This document shows positions 1-8,258 of a stretch of 20,733 nucleotides of DNA, in pieces. A program made the position numbers and the translations under genes. Positions within the stretch are counted from its first letter, which is position 1; each line of letters begins with the position of its first letter. The notes beneath the pieces are model-generated. The model did no database searches. It saw nothing but the letters and a program-made list of their open reading frames with translations, and was not told the origin of the DNA. The DNA is from a virus, in IMG/VR virus record IMGVR_UViG_3300031245_000137, positions 1 to 20,733 of that record; one strand, 5' to 3'.

Positions 1-121
1 GAATAAATTCGTCAAATACCTTCCATACGCGCATAGGCGTATCCGTAAAATTGTCATCACTAATTTTATATCCTCTCTCTTCCAATAACCAACTGACAAC
101 CGCTCTAAACTCTTTTTCCAT
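1..121 (-). CDS. folE: GTP cyclohydrolase I (FolE), N-terminal part, runs off the window
   Basis: Forty codons are visible before the left edge. Residues 16-39 carry the GTP cyclohydrolase I N-terminal pattern: ERGY, then DDNFTDTPMRVWKVFDEF, which parallels the DD...ETP.R..K....E stretch of bacterial FolE. The catalytic and zinc residues lie outside the window. FolE converts GTP to dihydroneopterin triphosphate, the entry step for both folate and 7-deazaguanine (preQ0) synthesis. With queC, gat-queC and a dpdA-like gene in the same window, the preQ0 role is the likely one. The ATG at 121 follows the polymerase stop (125-127) by 3 bases, and the ribosome site AAGGAGGG lies inside the end of the polymerase gene, so translation is probably coupled. 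The assignment rests on a short segment. Confidence 0.75.
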   Translation of the reverse strand, partial: MEKEFRAVVSWLLEERGYKISDDNFTDTPMRVWKVFDEFI

Positions 122-124
122 GAC

Positions 125-2482
125 TTAGCCCTCCTTACAGTCCCCCCACGAATTTCCTATTGCTATGTCAATTTCAAAATCTAAAAACCTTTCCTCAGGC
201 AATTCAATACCTTCCACCTCCTCCTTTATTATACGACAAATGTCATCCACCTCTTCACCAGGACAATCTACAATAACAGAATCATGAACAAAATTAACTA
301 CCTTACCTCTATAACCTTCCCTCCATAACCTTTCCACTATCCTCCATGCTGTCAATGCAGCTATATCACTAGCTGCACTTTGCACAGGCGTATTCACTGC
401 CTTCTGCTTCCAACCTTCCGCATCTCCAACAGAATCTATCCACCTAAACCTACCAAACATCGACCTTACATAACCTACCCTACTGACAAATTCTCTGACA
501 TTGTCAAGCCAAACCCTTAACCCAGCAAACATCTGGAAATACCTTTCAAGCATTTTCTTGGCTTCCTCTACAGTCACCGACAAATCTCTTGATATACTCA
601 TATGGCTCATCCCATAAATCACACCAAAATTAAATGACTTCGCCCTCCTCCTATACTCCCTCCTTACCTCCTCAGAAGCATCAACAGGCATTCCATATAC
701 CTCAATCGCTACCTTCGTATGAATATCTACCCCAGATTCGAAAAACTCCTTCATCTTCCTGTCCTTCGAATACTGACATGCCACCCTCAACTCATGCTGA
801 CTAAAATCTGCCTTCACTATCCTCCCATCCTCTCCAAACCTACTCACAAACGCCTTCTCTAACACCGGCCCTAACCTCGTCGGAACATTCATCAGATTCG
901 GCTCCGACGATGCAAGCCTCCCCGTGTCCGTCGCCACCAATGAAAACTTTGAATGTATACAACCATCACTCCTCACCCACTCCTCCAGAAACGGCTCCAC
1001 ATACGTCCCCAACATCTTCTCCACTACCCTATACTCCAGCAAACTCTCTATCCTTCTTCTCGCTTCCTCCGATAACCTACTCCCCTCTGACTTTAATACC
1101 TCTTCCAATACCTCCTTCCTCGTAGAACTTACCTCTACCCCAACTTCCCTCAACCACTCCATCACTTGCTTAGGCGAATTCAAATTTACTCTACCAACTT
1201 CCCTCAACCACTCTCCCTTCCTATCCTCTAACTCTCTCTTCAACTTCACTAAATAATCAATATCTACATACATCCCATTCAACTGCAACTCAATACATAA
1301 ACCTAAAACCTTCTTCACCACCTTCTCATAAGCATCATAAAGACTCTGCGGCTCCCCTCCAAATACCTTACTCCAACCTAAAGGCGCCTTCGCTAACCTC
1401 TCCCTAAACATCTCATATAACCTCAAAGTCGCATACGCATCCATCGCATTATATTCGTATAACCTGTCCCGTGGCACATCCTTCATACTTACCTTCTTCC
1501 AGTCAATTCCATACTGCCCTAAATCTAAATAATCCAACACCAACCTCTTCAATGATACACTTGGCACACTCTTCCCACTCAATACATAATACATCACCTG
1601 AACATCCTCTATACTCTCTACCCTATCATACAACTCCCAACCATAATCCCTTACCCCTACCGCTACATCAAACCCTGCATTATATACCACCACCTTCTTT
1701 ACCCTGTTAAATAACTCACCCATAAACTCCCTTGCCCTCTCCTCACCCAACCTCTCCAAATCCACAACATAACAACCACCACCATCAACAGCCAACCCGA
1801 CAGTTGACACTCTAAAGTCTCCACTCCATATATCACTACCAACTGTCTCAAAATCCAAACTAACCACCTTCCCTGCCACAACAGATAATACATCATCCAA
1901 TTCACTACCTTCCACTACTCTGAAATCCACTTTCCTATACATCCTACCACTTTCAATATAAACATAACCTCTTGCTAAATCCTTTACAAATTGCTCATAC
2001 GGACTCAGCCCAAGAACACCATCCCTATGAAACATCAACCTATAAGCAGGATGCCAGGTCACAAGCACTTTCCCATGCTTAGTCTCTACTATATTACCTC
2101 GAACGTCCCCTACTGCACCAGGCACATTAAAAAACTCCTTCGCCGTAGAACCTAACGCAATAATTAACTTCTTCTTCCTTAACCTCATTAACTCTTGCTC
2201 CAACTTCACTTTACAACACTTCACTACCTCCTTTGACAACTGATTGTTTGTCGGTCTGCACTTCACTACATTCGTAACATACACCCCTGATCCATTTAAA
2301 CCTAACCCCTCCAATACAGCTCTTAACACTTTCCCCGAATAACCTACAAACGGTCGCCCCTGCCTCTCCTCTTCCTCACCAGGAGCTTCCCCCACCACAA
2401 CTACCTCAGCATCCAAATTCCCCTCAGGCTCCACCCTCCTCTTGCCTCTCAAAGGACAAGACAAACACATAATGTCCGACAT
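125..2482 (-). CDS. polA: Family A DNA polymerase with N-terminal uracil-DNA glycosylase domain
   Basis: This 785-residue replicative polymerase has three parts. Residues 1-175 form a family-4-like uracil-DNA glycosylase: C6 and C9 (CLSC), GEAPG at 31-35, C75, C89/C90 and HPAYRL at 144-149, so all Fe-S cluster cysteines and the HPxxxL motif are kept. Residues 200-360 form a 3'-5' exonuclease with DFET at 210-213, YNAGFD at 267-272 and YNAMD at 344-348. Residues 390-785 are the Pol I polymerase domain with motif A DFSQHELR (559-566), motif B RRRAKSFNFGVIYG (611-624) and motif C HDS (733-735). F619 sits where E. coli Pol I has F762. There is no 5'-3' exonuclease domain. The ATG at 2482 is preceded by GAGGTGG. 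UDG-polymerase fusions are, to my recollection, known from SPO1-like phages. All active sites look intact. Confidence 0.97.
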   Translation of the reverse strand: MSDIMCLSCPLRGKRRVEPEGNLDAEVVVVGEAPGEEEERQGRPFVGYSGKVLRAVLEGLGLNGSGVYVTNVVKCRPTNNQLSKEVVKCCKVKLEQELMRLRKKKLIIALGSTAKEFFNVPGAVGDVRGNIVETKHGKVLVTWHPAYRLMFHRDGVLGLSPYEQFVKDLARGYVYIESGRMYRKVDFRVVEGSELDDVLSVVAGKVVSLDFETVGSDIWSGDFRVSTVGLAVDGGGCYVVDLERLGEERAREFMGELFNRVKKVVVYNAGFDVAVGVRDYGWELYDRVESIEDVQVMYYVLSGKSVPSVSLKRLVLDYLDLGQYGIDWKKVSMKDVPRDRLYEYNAMDAYATLRLYEMFRERLAKAPLGWSKVFGGEPQSLYDAYEKVVKKVLGLCIELQLNGMYVDIDYLVKLKRELEDRKGEWLREVGRVNLNSPKQVMEWLREVGVEVSSTRKEVLEEVLKSEGSRLSEEARRRIESLLEYRVVEKMLGTYVEPFLEEWVRSDGCIHSKFSLVATDTGRLASSEPNLMNVPTRLGPVLEKAFVSRFGEDGRIVKADFSQHELRVACQYSKDRKMKEFFESGVDIHTKVAIEVYGMPVDASEEVRREYRRRAKSFNFGVIYGMSHMSISRDLSVTVEEAKKMLERYFQMFAGLRVWLDNVREFVSRVGYVRSMFGRFRWIDSVGDAEGWKQKAVNTPVQSAASDIAALTAWRIVERLWREGYRGKVVNFVHDSVIVDCPGEEVDDICRIIKEEVEGIELPEERFLDFEIDIAIGNSWGDCKEG

Positions 2483-2514
2483 ACTACCACCTCAACACAT
2501 CTTCAACACAACCT

Positions 2515-3360
2515 TTACTTTAATTGGTCAGCTACTTTCTTAGCAAACTTAATTATTTCATCAAGATCCATCTGACCACCCTGCCCTTGAACATTCATAA
2601 CAGTACCCTGCACTGCTTCCTTACTACTGTCCCTCTTGTCTACCTTCACTTGGTCATCACTACCTCCCGAAGACATACTGGAATACTTCTCCATTAGCTC
2701 CTCAACACCTAAATCCTCATCACTACCATACAATACTGCCTTCAATTCGTGATACCCCTTCATCCTCCTCCTGACAAATTCATTCAAATCCGGAATCTCC
2801 TCCATCCTTAACTGCCTGCCTAAAACTTCCCTTACTGACGTCTCCCTCGGCTTAGCTCTTACAGAATAATTCACAAACCCACCACTTGCCTGAACTTTCT
2901 CAATAACTATATTCCTGCCTCTTTCCAAATCCGTTACATCCCCATAGTCAGGATCAAGCACTATCTTCAATAACGCTAACCTCACTGTCTTCGGTGCCAA
3001 ATACTGCCTTATCATCTTCTCTTCGCCTTCCTTTAACGGAACAACATTCATTAAATACCTTTCAACAACTGCTAACCTGTTCACTAACTGCATCGCCACT
3101 GGCGTACCCATCTTCCTCAACTGGTCAACCACCTCACATACAGGACAAGACGCACCCTCCGTCAACTTTGGACAAAACTCCATACCTGACCCTACCAGCC
3201 TATAATGCACTCCAACTTTCTTATAGAACAATGTCCCATCAACAGGCGGTAACACCCTCACAAGATTCTCACCAAAATCTGGCACCCAATACTCATCCAC
3301 TGCCTGCTGCGCAACCGCTTCCTGATACTCCCTCCGTAACAACTCAAAATCCAATGCCAT
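2515..3360 (-). CDS. gp32-like single-stranded DNA-binding protein
   Basis: This 281-residue protein resembles the T4 gp32 group of single-strand binding proteins, which coat DNA at the fork and recruit replication partners. The clue is a zinc site with H52, C63, C72 and C75 (HY...CP...CPVC), close to the His-Cys-Cys-Cys spacing of gp32 (H64, C77, C87, C90). The N terminus is basic and aromatic. Residues from about 215 to 262 are a Ser/Gly/Gln-rich, probably disordered linker, and the last 17 residues form a short amphipathic helix that could contact partners. A GTG nine bases upstream (3369) is also in frame but overlaps the AGGAGGTG ribosome site, so I chose the ATG at 3360. The gene lies directly upstream of the polymerase gene, with a 32-base gap. 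The family call rests mainly on the zinc pattern and context. Confidence 0.83.
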   Translation of the reverse strand: MALDFELLRREYQEAVAQQAVDEYWVPDFGENLVRVLPPVDGTLFYKKVGVHYRLVGSGMEFCPKLTEGASCPVCEVVDQLRKMGTPVAMQLVNRLAVVERYLMNVVPLKEGEEKMIRQYLAPKTVRLALLKIVLDPDYGDVTDLERGRNIVIEKVQASGGFVNYSVRAKPRETSVREVLGRQLRMEEIPDLNEFVRRRMKGYHELKAVLYGSDEDLGVEELMEKYSSMSSGGSDDQVKVDKRDSSKEAVQGTVMNVQGQGGQMDLDEIIKFAKKVADQLK

Positions 3361-3397
3361 AGCTCCCACCTCCTATCTTATTTTATTTTACACTAGT

Positions 3398-3937
3398 TCA
3401 TACAACGACAACCTCCTCTTCACACCTGTCCATTACTTCCATTATACTCATCCAATTCCATTCACTTGTCAACTCCATTACATCCATTACATACCTGCCC
3501 CTAATACTATCCCCCTCCGGTAACTCCACCCATCTAACCCAAGACAATAAACAGTCCGCTACCTCTTCCTTAACATCACATACATAAAATGAATACTCTT
3601 CCAAAAACTCCTTCGTTAAATATACCCAAAACGGAAGACACGCTGCCACATTCCTACCATTTATCCTTAACCAAGGAACATTATCAGCAAAATCCGCTAA
3701 ACAAACATCCTCCGTAAACAATAACACCGTATATAATCCAACCTCTACCAATCCTCTCTCCCCTTCCAACACCAACAGCCAATAGTCAGGCACGGAACAT
3801 GACAACATCCTCAACTGATAAGGCTTAACCTCTACCCTCTTCCCTTCCTCAACAGGAATCAACTTGAACTCCTTCAACTTCTCTCTAAACAACTTATATA
3901 CCTCTTCCAAATTTACTACATCCCTTGCCTCTACCAT
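3398..3937 (-). CDS. Unknown protein between primase and SSB genes
   Basis: I do not recognise this protein of about 179 residues. It is acidic, rich in aromatic and branched residues, with seven scattered cysteines and no zinc-finger spacing, and ends in an EEE-VVVV tail. No signal peptide or clear membrane helix is seen, although the middle third is hydrophobic. The chosen start is the ATG at 3937, preceded by GGGAGG at very short spacing and by AAGGAAGG further up. An in-frame GTG at 3973 would add 12 residues but has no ribosome site. Its place between primase and single-strand binding protein suggests a replication accessory role, which is inference only. The 3' end is TGA at 3398-3400. 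Confidence 0.75.
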   Translation of the reverse strand: MVEARDVVNLEEVYKLFREKLKEFKLIPVEEGKRVEVKPYQLRMLSCSVPDYWLLVLEGERGLVEVGLYTVLLFTEDVCLADFADNVPWLRINGRNVAACLPFWVYLTKEFLEEYSFYVCDVKEEVADCLLSWVRWVELPEGDSIRGRYVMDVMELTSEWNWMSIMEVMDRCEEEVVVV

Positions 3938-3979
3938 AACCTCCCACCCCCTTCCTTCCTTTTTCCCATCCACAATATT

Positions 3980-3985
3980 ATTATA
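3980..3985 (-). promoter_or_regulatory. Possible -10 element (TATAAT) after the primase gene
   Basis: TATAAT lies on the minus strand just after the primase stop (3992-3994), 43 bases before the preferred start of the unknown gene at 3937. The region where a -35 box would lie is G-rich and has no TTGACA-like hexamer. Weak call. Confidence 0.2.
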
Positions 3986-3991
3986 CTCTAC

Positions 3992-4954
3992 CTACCCCAC
4001 ACCTCCTCCCCTTAACACCCCTAACCCACTCCCCATCTTCCGTATCATTAACTCCCTCACCACTTCTACCAGCCTACTAACCCCATCACTTAACCCAAAA
4101 AATACTGACTTACTTAATACTTCCTCCTTGTCCCTACCTTCACCCGGATCCTTTAAACCGTCCAAAAAACCCACCTCCACTCTGTCATACCCCAATACCC
4201 TGCCTACCCTCATACCTACTACTACACCCTCTCGCCACGCATCCCTATCCAATAATACTCTCACAACCTTACCTTCCCCTATCCTCTTTATCACCTCCAC
4301 TTGCTCGTCACTTACCTCCTTCCCTAGCAATGCCACACCCCTCATCTTATACGCATCCTTCCACCCCTCACACACATACAAATACCCATCACTCACATCA
4401 TACCAGTCAATACCCCATACAACCCCCTTCTTCGGAACAGAACAATTCAGATACTTCGGCTCCACATCCTTCACTGCTCTCGCTACCCAATACCATAACT
4501 CCTTCCTACCTCTATCCCTCCAACACGGTATAACCAACCTACCATTCCACCACCTACACCCCATCTCCACTAAATCCTCATACCTCACATTACTCTCCTT
4601 ACACCACTCCCTAACCAACCACTCCACACCTTTACCTACCTTCCCTAACACCACACACCCAGCTGGAAATTCTACTCTCTCCACCTTCCCCTTATCTGCC
4701 ACTACATTACCCGTAAACCTCCTATAAGACCTAACCAAATCCCTCACATCCTTAAACGATAAACCAAACCCATCCACCAATATCTCCTCAACCTTCCCTG
4801 AATACCCACACCTAAAACAATGCCCCACCCCTAACTCAGGATTAATGTACAAATGCCCCTTCACATCACCACACTTCGGACAATTCATACAATACTCCTG
4901 ACCACCCCTGCGAACCCTAGCTCCCCAACTTAAAAGCCACTCAATAAGGTCCAT
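3992..4954 (-). CDS. DNA primase, zinc-finger plus TOPRIM type
   Basis: This 320-residue protein makes RNA primers for the lagging strand. An N-terminal zinc ribbon (C25, C28, C46, C49, in the form CPKC...CFRC) reads the initiation site in DnaG and T7 gp4 relatives. A TOPRIM core follows with the conserved Glu in CEG (195-197) and DRD at 236-238, which bind catalytic metal. No helicase domain is attached; the DnaB-like helicase is a separate gene upstream (5670-6893). The protein is much shorter than cellular DnaG (about 600 residues) and has no recognisable C-terminal helicase-binding domain. Start is the ATG at 4954 with GGGGGGTGG upstream, 26 bases after the nuclease stop. The gene contains the longest C-free sense-strand run I noticed (4529-4661). 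Confidence 0.9.
   Translation of the reverse strand: MDLIEWLLSWGARVRRGGQEYCMNCPKCGDVKGHLYINPELGVGHCFRCGYSGKVEEILVDGFGLSFKDVRDLVRSYRRFTGNVVADKGKVERVEFPAGCVVLGKVGKGVEWLVREWCKESNVRYEDLVEMGCRWWNGRLVIPCWRDRGRKELWYWVARAVKDVEPKYLNCSVPKKGVVWGIDWYDVSDGYLYVCEGWKDAYKMRGVALLGKEVSDEQVEVIKRIGEGKVVRVLLDRDAWREGVVVGMRVGRVLGYDRVEVGFLDGLKDPGEGRDKEEVLSKSVFFGLSDGVSRLVEVVRELMIRKMGSGLGVLRGGGVG
4529..4661. other. 133-base run with no G on the + strand (no C on the sense strand)
   Basis: Direct reading shows no G at any position from the base after the GG at 4527-4528 up to the G at 4662. The run lies inside the primase gene, so about 44 consecutive codons use no cytosine. It is the sharpest local example I noticed of the base skew that affects the whole window. 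Confidence 0.95.
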
Positions 4955-4980
4955 CTGCTACCCACCCCCCAATCACTACT

Positions 4981-5616
4981 CTACTTTCCATTACATACTA
5001 ATCCAGCAAACTGGCACTTGCTACATTCATTCGGATTCATCCTTAAACTCTTAACATCTTTCGCACCGAATACCTCAACAGCTTTCTTTACCGCTTCCTC
5101 AAAAACCGCTAAATCTGGATCTCTTACTACTTCCACCGTCTTACCAGTCTCCTTATACACTCCCAAAATACCTACCTTCCTCACACTCCCAACGAGATCC
5201 TTTATATCATCCCGAACACATGCCAACTTCAACCCAAAAAAGTATACATTAACTTGCACTAACCAACTCTTAGAAATGCATCCCTCTAACAATTCAGCAA
5301 ATCTATTCAAATTACATGTCTTCACATCCACTAAAATCTCCCTGTCAAAAATTGCGTCAAACCTCCCCACTACAACACCATTACCCAACCTCAGAACAAA
5401 ATCAGGATCATCCTCGTGAGACTTAGCATTATAATAAACCTCCCTCCCTTTACGAATCTCCCACTCTATTGCCACAGGCTCCAATGCTATCCCAATGTCA
5501 AATATCCTTCTAGTCCATTCATCAAACCCCTTCCCCTCATACCCATGCGCTATATACCATAACCTCCTCAAACAATTCACACCTAATACACTTGCTGAAA
5601 GACTTAACTCCTTCAT
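4981..5616 (-). CDS. Cas4-like PD-(D/E)XK nuclease with Fe-S cluster
   Basis: This 211-residue protein has the layout of Cas4 and the nuclease domain of AddB. C15 sits in CLRRLWY, E46 lies in the first core helix, D87 is in GRFD, D97 and K99 form the DVK motif, Q121-Y125 gives the QxxxY motif, and a C-terminal C198xxC201x6C208 completes a four-cysteine 4Fe-4S site with C15. Such enzymes cut or resect DNA ends. No CRISPR array or other cas gene is present, and it sits between helicase and primase, so a role in replication, recombination or end processing is more likely than spacer acquisition. Start is the ATG at 5616; the nearest good ribosome site (GGGAGG) is a rather long 12 bases away. All predicted catalytic residues are present. 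Confidence 0.85.
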   Translation of the reverse strand: MKELSLSASVLGVNCLRRLWYIAHGYEGKGFDEWTRRIFDIGIALEPVAIEWEIRKGREVYYNAKSHEDDPDFVLRLGNGVVVGRFDAIFDREILVDVKTCNLNRFAELLEGCISKSWLVQVNVYFFGLKLACVRDDIKDLVGSVRKVGILGVYKETGKTVEVVRDPDLAVFEEAVKKAVEVFGAKDVKSLRMNPNECSKCQFAGLVCNGK

Positions 5617-5669
5617 ACAGAAATAAAACCTCCCTATACCAACATTTCAAACAAAAATATAAAACTACC

Positions 5670-6893
5670 TCATACCAATTCCTCCCTAAAATACCCACAC
5701 TCCCTTACCACTTTCAACGATATCACATCCCCTCTCTTACCAAACTTATTCTTCAATACCACCAACCTTATCAATCCCTGCTGCTCCTCCTCCTTCGTCT
5801 GAGACAAAGCTATCACATAATCTGCTACCTGCACTTTCCGAAAACTCCTACCTACATTCCCTAACGATAACACCTTCCTGTCCACTGCCTCCCTATTCGC
5901 CTGAGATGCCGTCACTACCCATTTGTCATACTTGTCAGCTAACCTCATCATCCTCTCAAATACTTCACCCTGCTCTACCCAGTCTGCTTCCTTGCTTCCC
6001 TTCCCCGTACTCAACAGATCACCATAGTCCGCTACCAATACATCTACACTGTCCACTAACCCTTCCACTAACCCCTCTAACTCGTCTATCGTCATCCGAG
6101 ATGCATACGCTACCTCCACCTTCCCCATACACTTCAATAGCTCAATCCTATTCCTTAACCTCACAGGATCATTCCTCACATTCGAAAACAACAATCTGTC
6201 AAACCTCTCCAATACCACATCCCTACTATCTTCCAATGATATAAACAAAACATTCTTTCCCTGCAATGCAAACATCACTGACTCAAATACTAACATCATC
6301 GTCTTCCCCACACTTGTCGCACCTATCCATACCGTCATTGACCCTTGCCTAAAACCACCACCGAGCACAGCATCTAACTGCGTAAACCCAGACAACAACC
6401 TTCTCTCTAACTTCCCTTCCAATACATAACTTACCATCCTGTCCAGTACACCATCTAATACCTCTTCCCTTAAACCTCTCTTCACTATTGACTTGACAAC
6501 TACAGTCCTATACACATTACCTAACTCCTTTACTATACTGTCTATATCCACCCCCTTCAATAACTTCTCCTCTACCTTCTTCACCCCATCCACTACTACC
6601 TTCTCTTTCCATAACCTATCCACCGTGTCCAATACCAACTCCGAAGACAAATCCACATCACTCTCCCTATACCATAACACCCTATACAACACATCATCAC
6701 TTACACCTTCCCTCAATGCAAAAACATACAAATCATCCCAATTCCTTACCAACCTGCCTCTCTCTAATGCCTTCTTCAACAAACTCCATACCTTCCTGTC
6801 CACATCCTCACTAAAAAACGATAACTCTACATCATCCACTACAGCCTTCCCTACTAAACCATCCACTACAGCCTTAATCAAAAACCACTCCAT
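5670..6893 (-). CDS. dnaB: DnaB-like replicative DNA helicase
   Basis: This 407-residue RecA-fold helicase unwinds the fork as a hexamer. Residues 1-130 are a mostly helical N-terminal domain. The motor domain begins with the DnaB signature SGFTQLD (168-174), then Walker A GATSVGKT (191-198), the catalytic Glu in SLED (219-222), Walker B VLVADYGD (285-292), SQANR (330-334) and a basic KNKFGKRG stretch (381-388). It is a little shorter than cellular DnaB (about 470 residues), with the shortening in the N-terminal domain. The ATG at 6893 directly abuts the stop of the loader gene (TAG at 6894-6896), so translation of loader and helicase is probably coupled. The three neighbouring genes (loader, helicase, primase) supply a primosome. 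Confidence 0.92.
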   Translation of the reverse strand: MEWFLIKAVVDGLVGKAVVDDVELSFFSEDVDRKVWSLLKKALERGRLVRNWDDLYVFALREGVSDDVLYRVLWYRESDVDLSSELVLDTVDRLWKEKVVVDGVKKVEEKLLKGVDIDSIVKELGNVYRTVVVKSIVKRGLREEVLDGVLDRMVSYVLEGKLERRLLSGFTQLDAVLGGGFRQGSMTVWIGATSVGKTMMLVFESVMFALQGKNVLFISLEDSRDVVLERFDRLLFSNVRNDPVRLRNRIELLKCMGKVEVAYASRMTIDELEGLVEGLVDSVDVLVADYGDLLSTGKGSKEADWVEQGEVFERMMRLADKYDKWVVTASQANREAVDRKVLSLGNVGRSFRKVQVADYVIALSQTKEEEQQGLIRLVVLKNKFGKRGDVISLKVVRECGYFREELV

Positions 6894-7439
6894 CTACACA
6901 CCCCTAAACGAAGACCCAACAAGTTCTACCTCAATACACATTTCCCTTAACCTGTCTTTCACTCTTTCATCCACATCCCACCTCTCATAACTCCAATTCG
7001 CCGTATAACATAACACCTTCCTACCATCATAACACCTCAACACCAATTCCCTAAGCAAATTCTTCTCCTCAGACGAAGCACCTACACTCCATAGGTCATC
7101 AACAAAAATCAAATCATACATCTCAAGCAACTCCTTCACTACCTTTCTATTCTCCCTATACTCCATCACTAAATCAAAAAAGCTCAACCAAAACGGAACA
7201 CCACCACCTTGAAATACTGATACCCATGCCCTATTCTTATACAATGCCGATAATAAATGAGTCTTACCCACTCCCACATCCCCTACCAATCCTACCCCCC
7301 TATCCCATACCTTCCTCTCCACCAAATCATAAAAGAAATCCTTCAATGCACCACTACTTTCATTACTCCAGACAAAATTCTCAAGCGTCTTTTCCGCAAA
7401 CCTATGCCCAGCTAATTGCCCCAATAAATACTTGCTCAT
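6894..7439 (-). CDS. DnaC-like AAA+ helicase loader
   Basis: This 181-residue AAA+ ATPase resembles DnaC/DnaI and IstB. Walker A is GDVGVGKT (53-60), Walker B is LIFVDD (110-115), sensor I is near TANWS (146-150), and KDRLRE (161-166) fits the arginine-finger region of DnaC-type loaders. IstB proteins share this fold but no transposase gene is nearby, and the helicase gene follows with no gap, so helicase loading is the natural reading. The N-terminal helicase-binding part is short (about 45 residues). The ATG at 7439 lies 6 bases after the stop of the 270-residue unknown gene. Confidence is high for the fold and good for the role. Confidence 0.9.
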   Translation of the reverse strand: MSKYLLGQLAGHRFAEKTLENFVWSNESSGALKDFFYDLVERKVWDRGVGLVGDVGVGKTHLLSALYKNRAWVSVFQGGGVPFWLSFFDLVMEYRENRKVVKELLEMYDLIFVDDLWSVGASSEEKNLLRELVLRCYDGRKVLCYTANWSYERWDVDERVKDRLREMCIEVELVGSSFRGV

Positions 7440-7445
7440 CCCCTG

Positions 7446-8258
7446 CTACTCCAACAAATCCTTTGGACAACCTTCTGCCTTCCACCGCTTAACCACATTC
7501 TCCACTGAATACTCTAACTTCAACTCATTCCTCCTGACCATGTCTACATCTCTTAACTTCTCCCAATACTCCCTCGCTACATCAGCAAGCCACCCTTTCT
7601 TCCTAACATAAAACATCACACCGACAGACAAAATATTCTTCCAATACCTCGCTACTACCTCTTCCAAATCCCCACGACCACCCTTGCTACCATGTTCATT
7701 CTTAACTACAACACCTTGTCTCTTGTCTTCGTCCATCTTCACCTTTATCCTCCTTTTTACCAAGTCTGCATCAGCCATCCTCTGAAAAACGAGAGGCTCC
7801 CTTATCTCTTCCCAACACTCATGCTGATACTTTATCACATCATATATACTCATACCCAACTCCTTCGATACCTTGTCAATCACTTTGGCTGCCTTCACTA
7901 CCTCCACATCCGACAGATCAACACATATGTCTTTACCAAACCTCTCCCTCACGTACCTCCCGTACTCCTCTACGACCCTCCTTACACCATCCTCCACCTT
8001 CATATCAATTACATACTTCGTTACATACCGCCACCCATCACCAAGCTTCTTCCCCTCCATCCATAACCATTTCAAAAAACCATTCCACCACTCTACCTTC
8101 TCTTTCAATTTCTTTAAGTGCCATCCCCTCACTTCCACTTCTACACATTTCACAAGCTTACACGCTCCTCTATAATCTAATACGTCTACCCCCGATACAT
8201 CCTGCCATACCGCCAACACTACATACACATCAGAAGGCAAATACCTAAAGTCTTTCAC
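7446..8258 (-). CDS. Unknown basic protein next to the helicase loader
   Basis: I do not recognise this 270-residue protein. It is basic, Trp-rich and predicted mostly helical. Residues 1-110 carry several Trp/Lys clusters, residues 125-170 are helical, and a Lys/Gly-rich loop around 180-195 separates a C-terminal helical part. The start is a GTG at 8256-8258 that shares GTGA with the stop of the preceding gene, with GGGAGG about 10 bases upstream inside that gene; translation is therefore coupled. Proteins of this size next to DnaC-type loaders in phages are often initiators or replisome organisers (DnaD/gp1-like), but I see no specific motif for that, so the role stays open. Confidence 0.78.
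   Translation of the reverse strand: MKDFRYLPSDVYVVLAVWQDVSGVDVLDYRGACKLVKCVEVEVRGWHLKKLKEKVEWWNGFLKWLWMEGKKLGDGWRYVTKYVIDMKVEDGVRRVVEEYGRYVRERFGKDICVDLSDVEVVKAAKVIDKVSKELGMSIYDVIKYQHECWEEIREPLVFQRMADADLVKRRIKVKMDEDKRQGVVVKNEHGSKGGRGDLEEVVARYWKNILSVGVMFYVRKKGWLADVAREYWEKLRDVDMVRRNELKLEYSVENVVKRWKAEGCPKDLLE

Noticed and set aside
3864-4727. Long + strand reading frames opposite many genes, such as this 287-codon one
   Set aside because: The + strand is very poor in G, so TAG and TGA are rare there and long frames arise by chance. The products are low-complexity Ser/Thr/Pro/Leu/Asn strings without ribosome sites, and each lies opposite a well-supported gene.
4981-5616. A CRISPR-Cas locus because of the Cas4-like gene
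   Set aside because: No repeat-spacer array and no other cas genes are seen; Cas4-like nucleases also occur alone in phages.
6894-7439. IstB-type transposition helper
   Set aside because: It has the same AAA+ fold, but no transposase or terminal repeats are present and the DnaB-like helicase gene abuts it.
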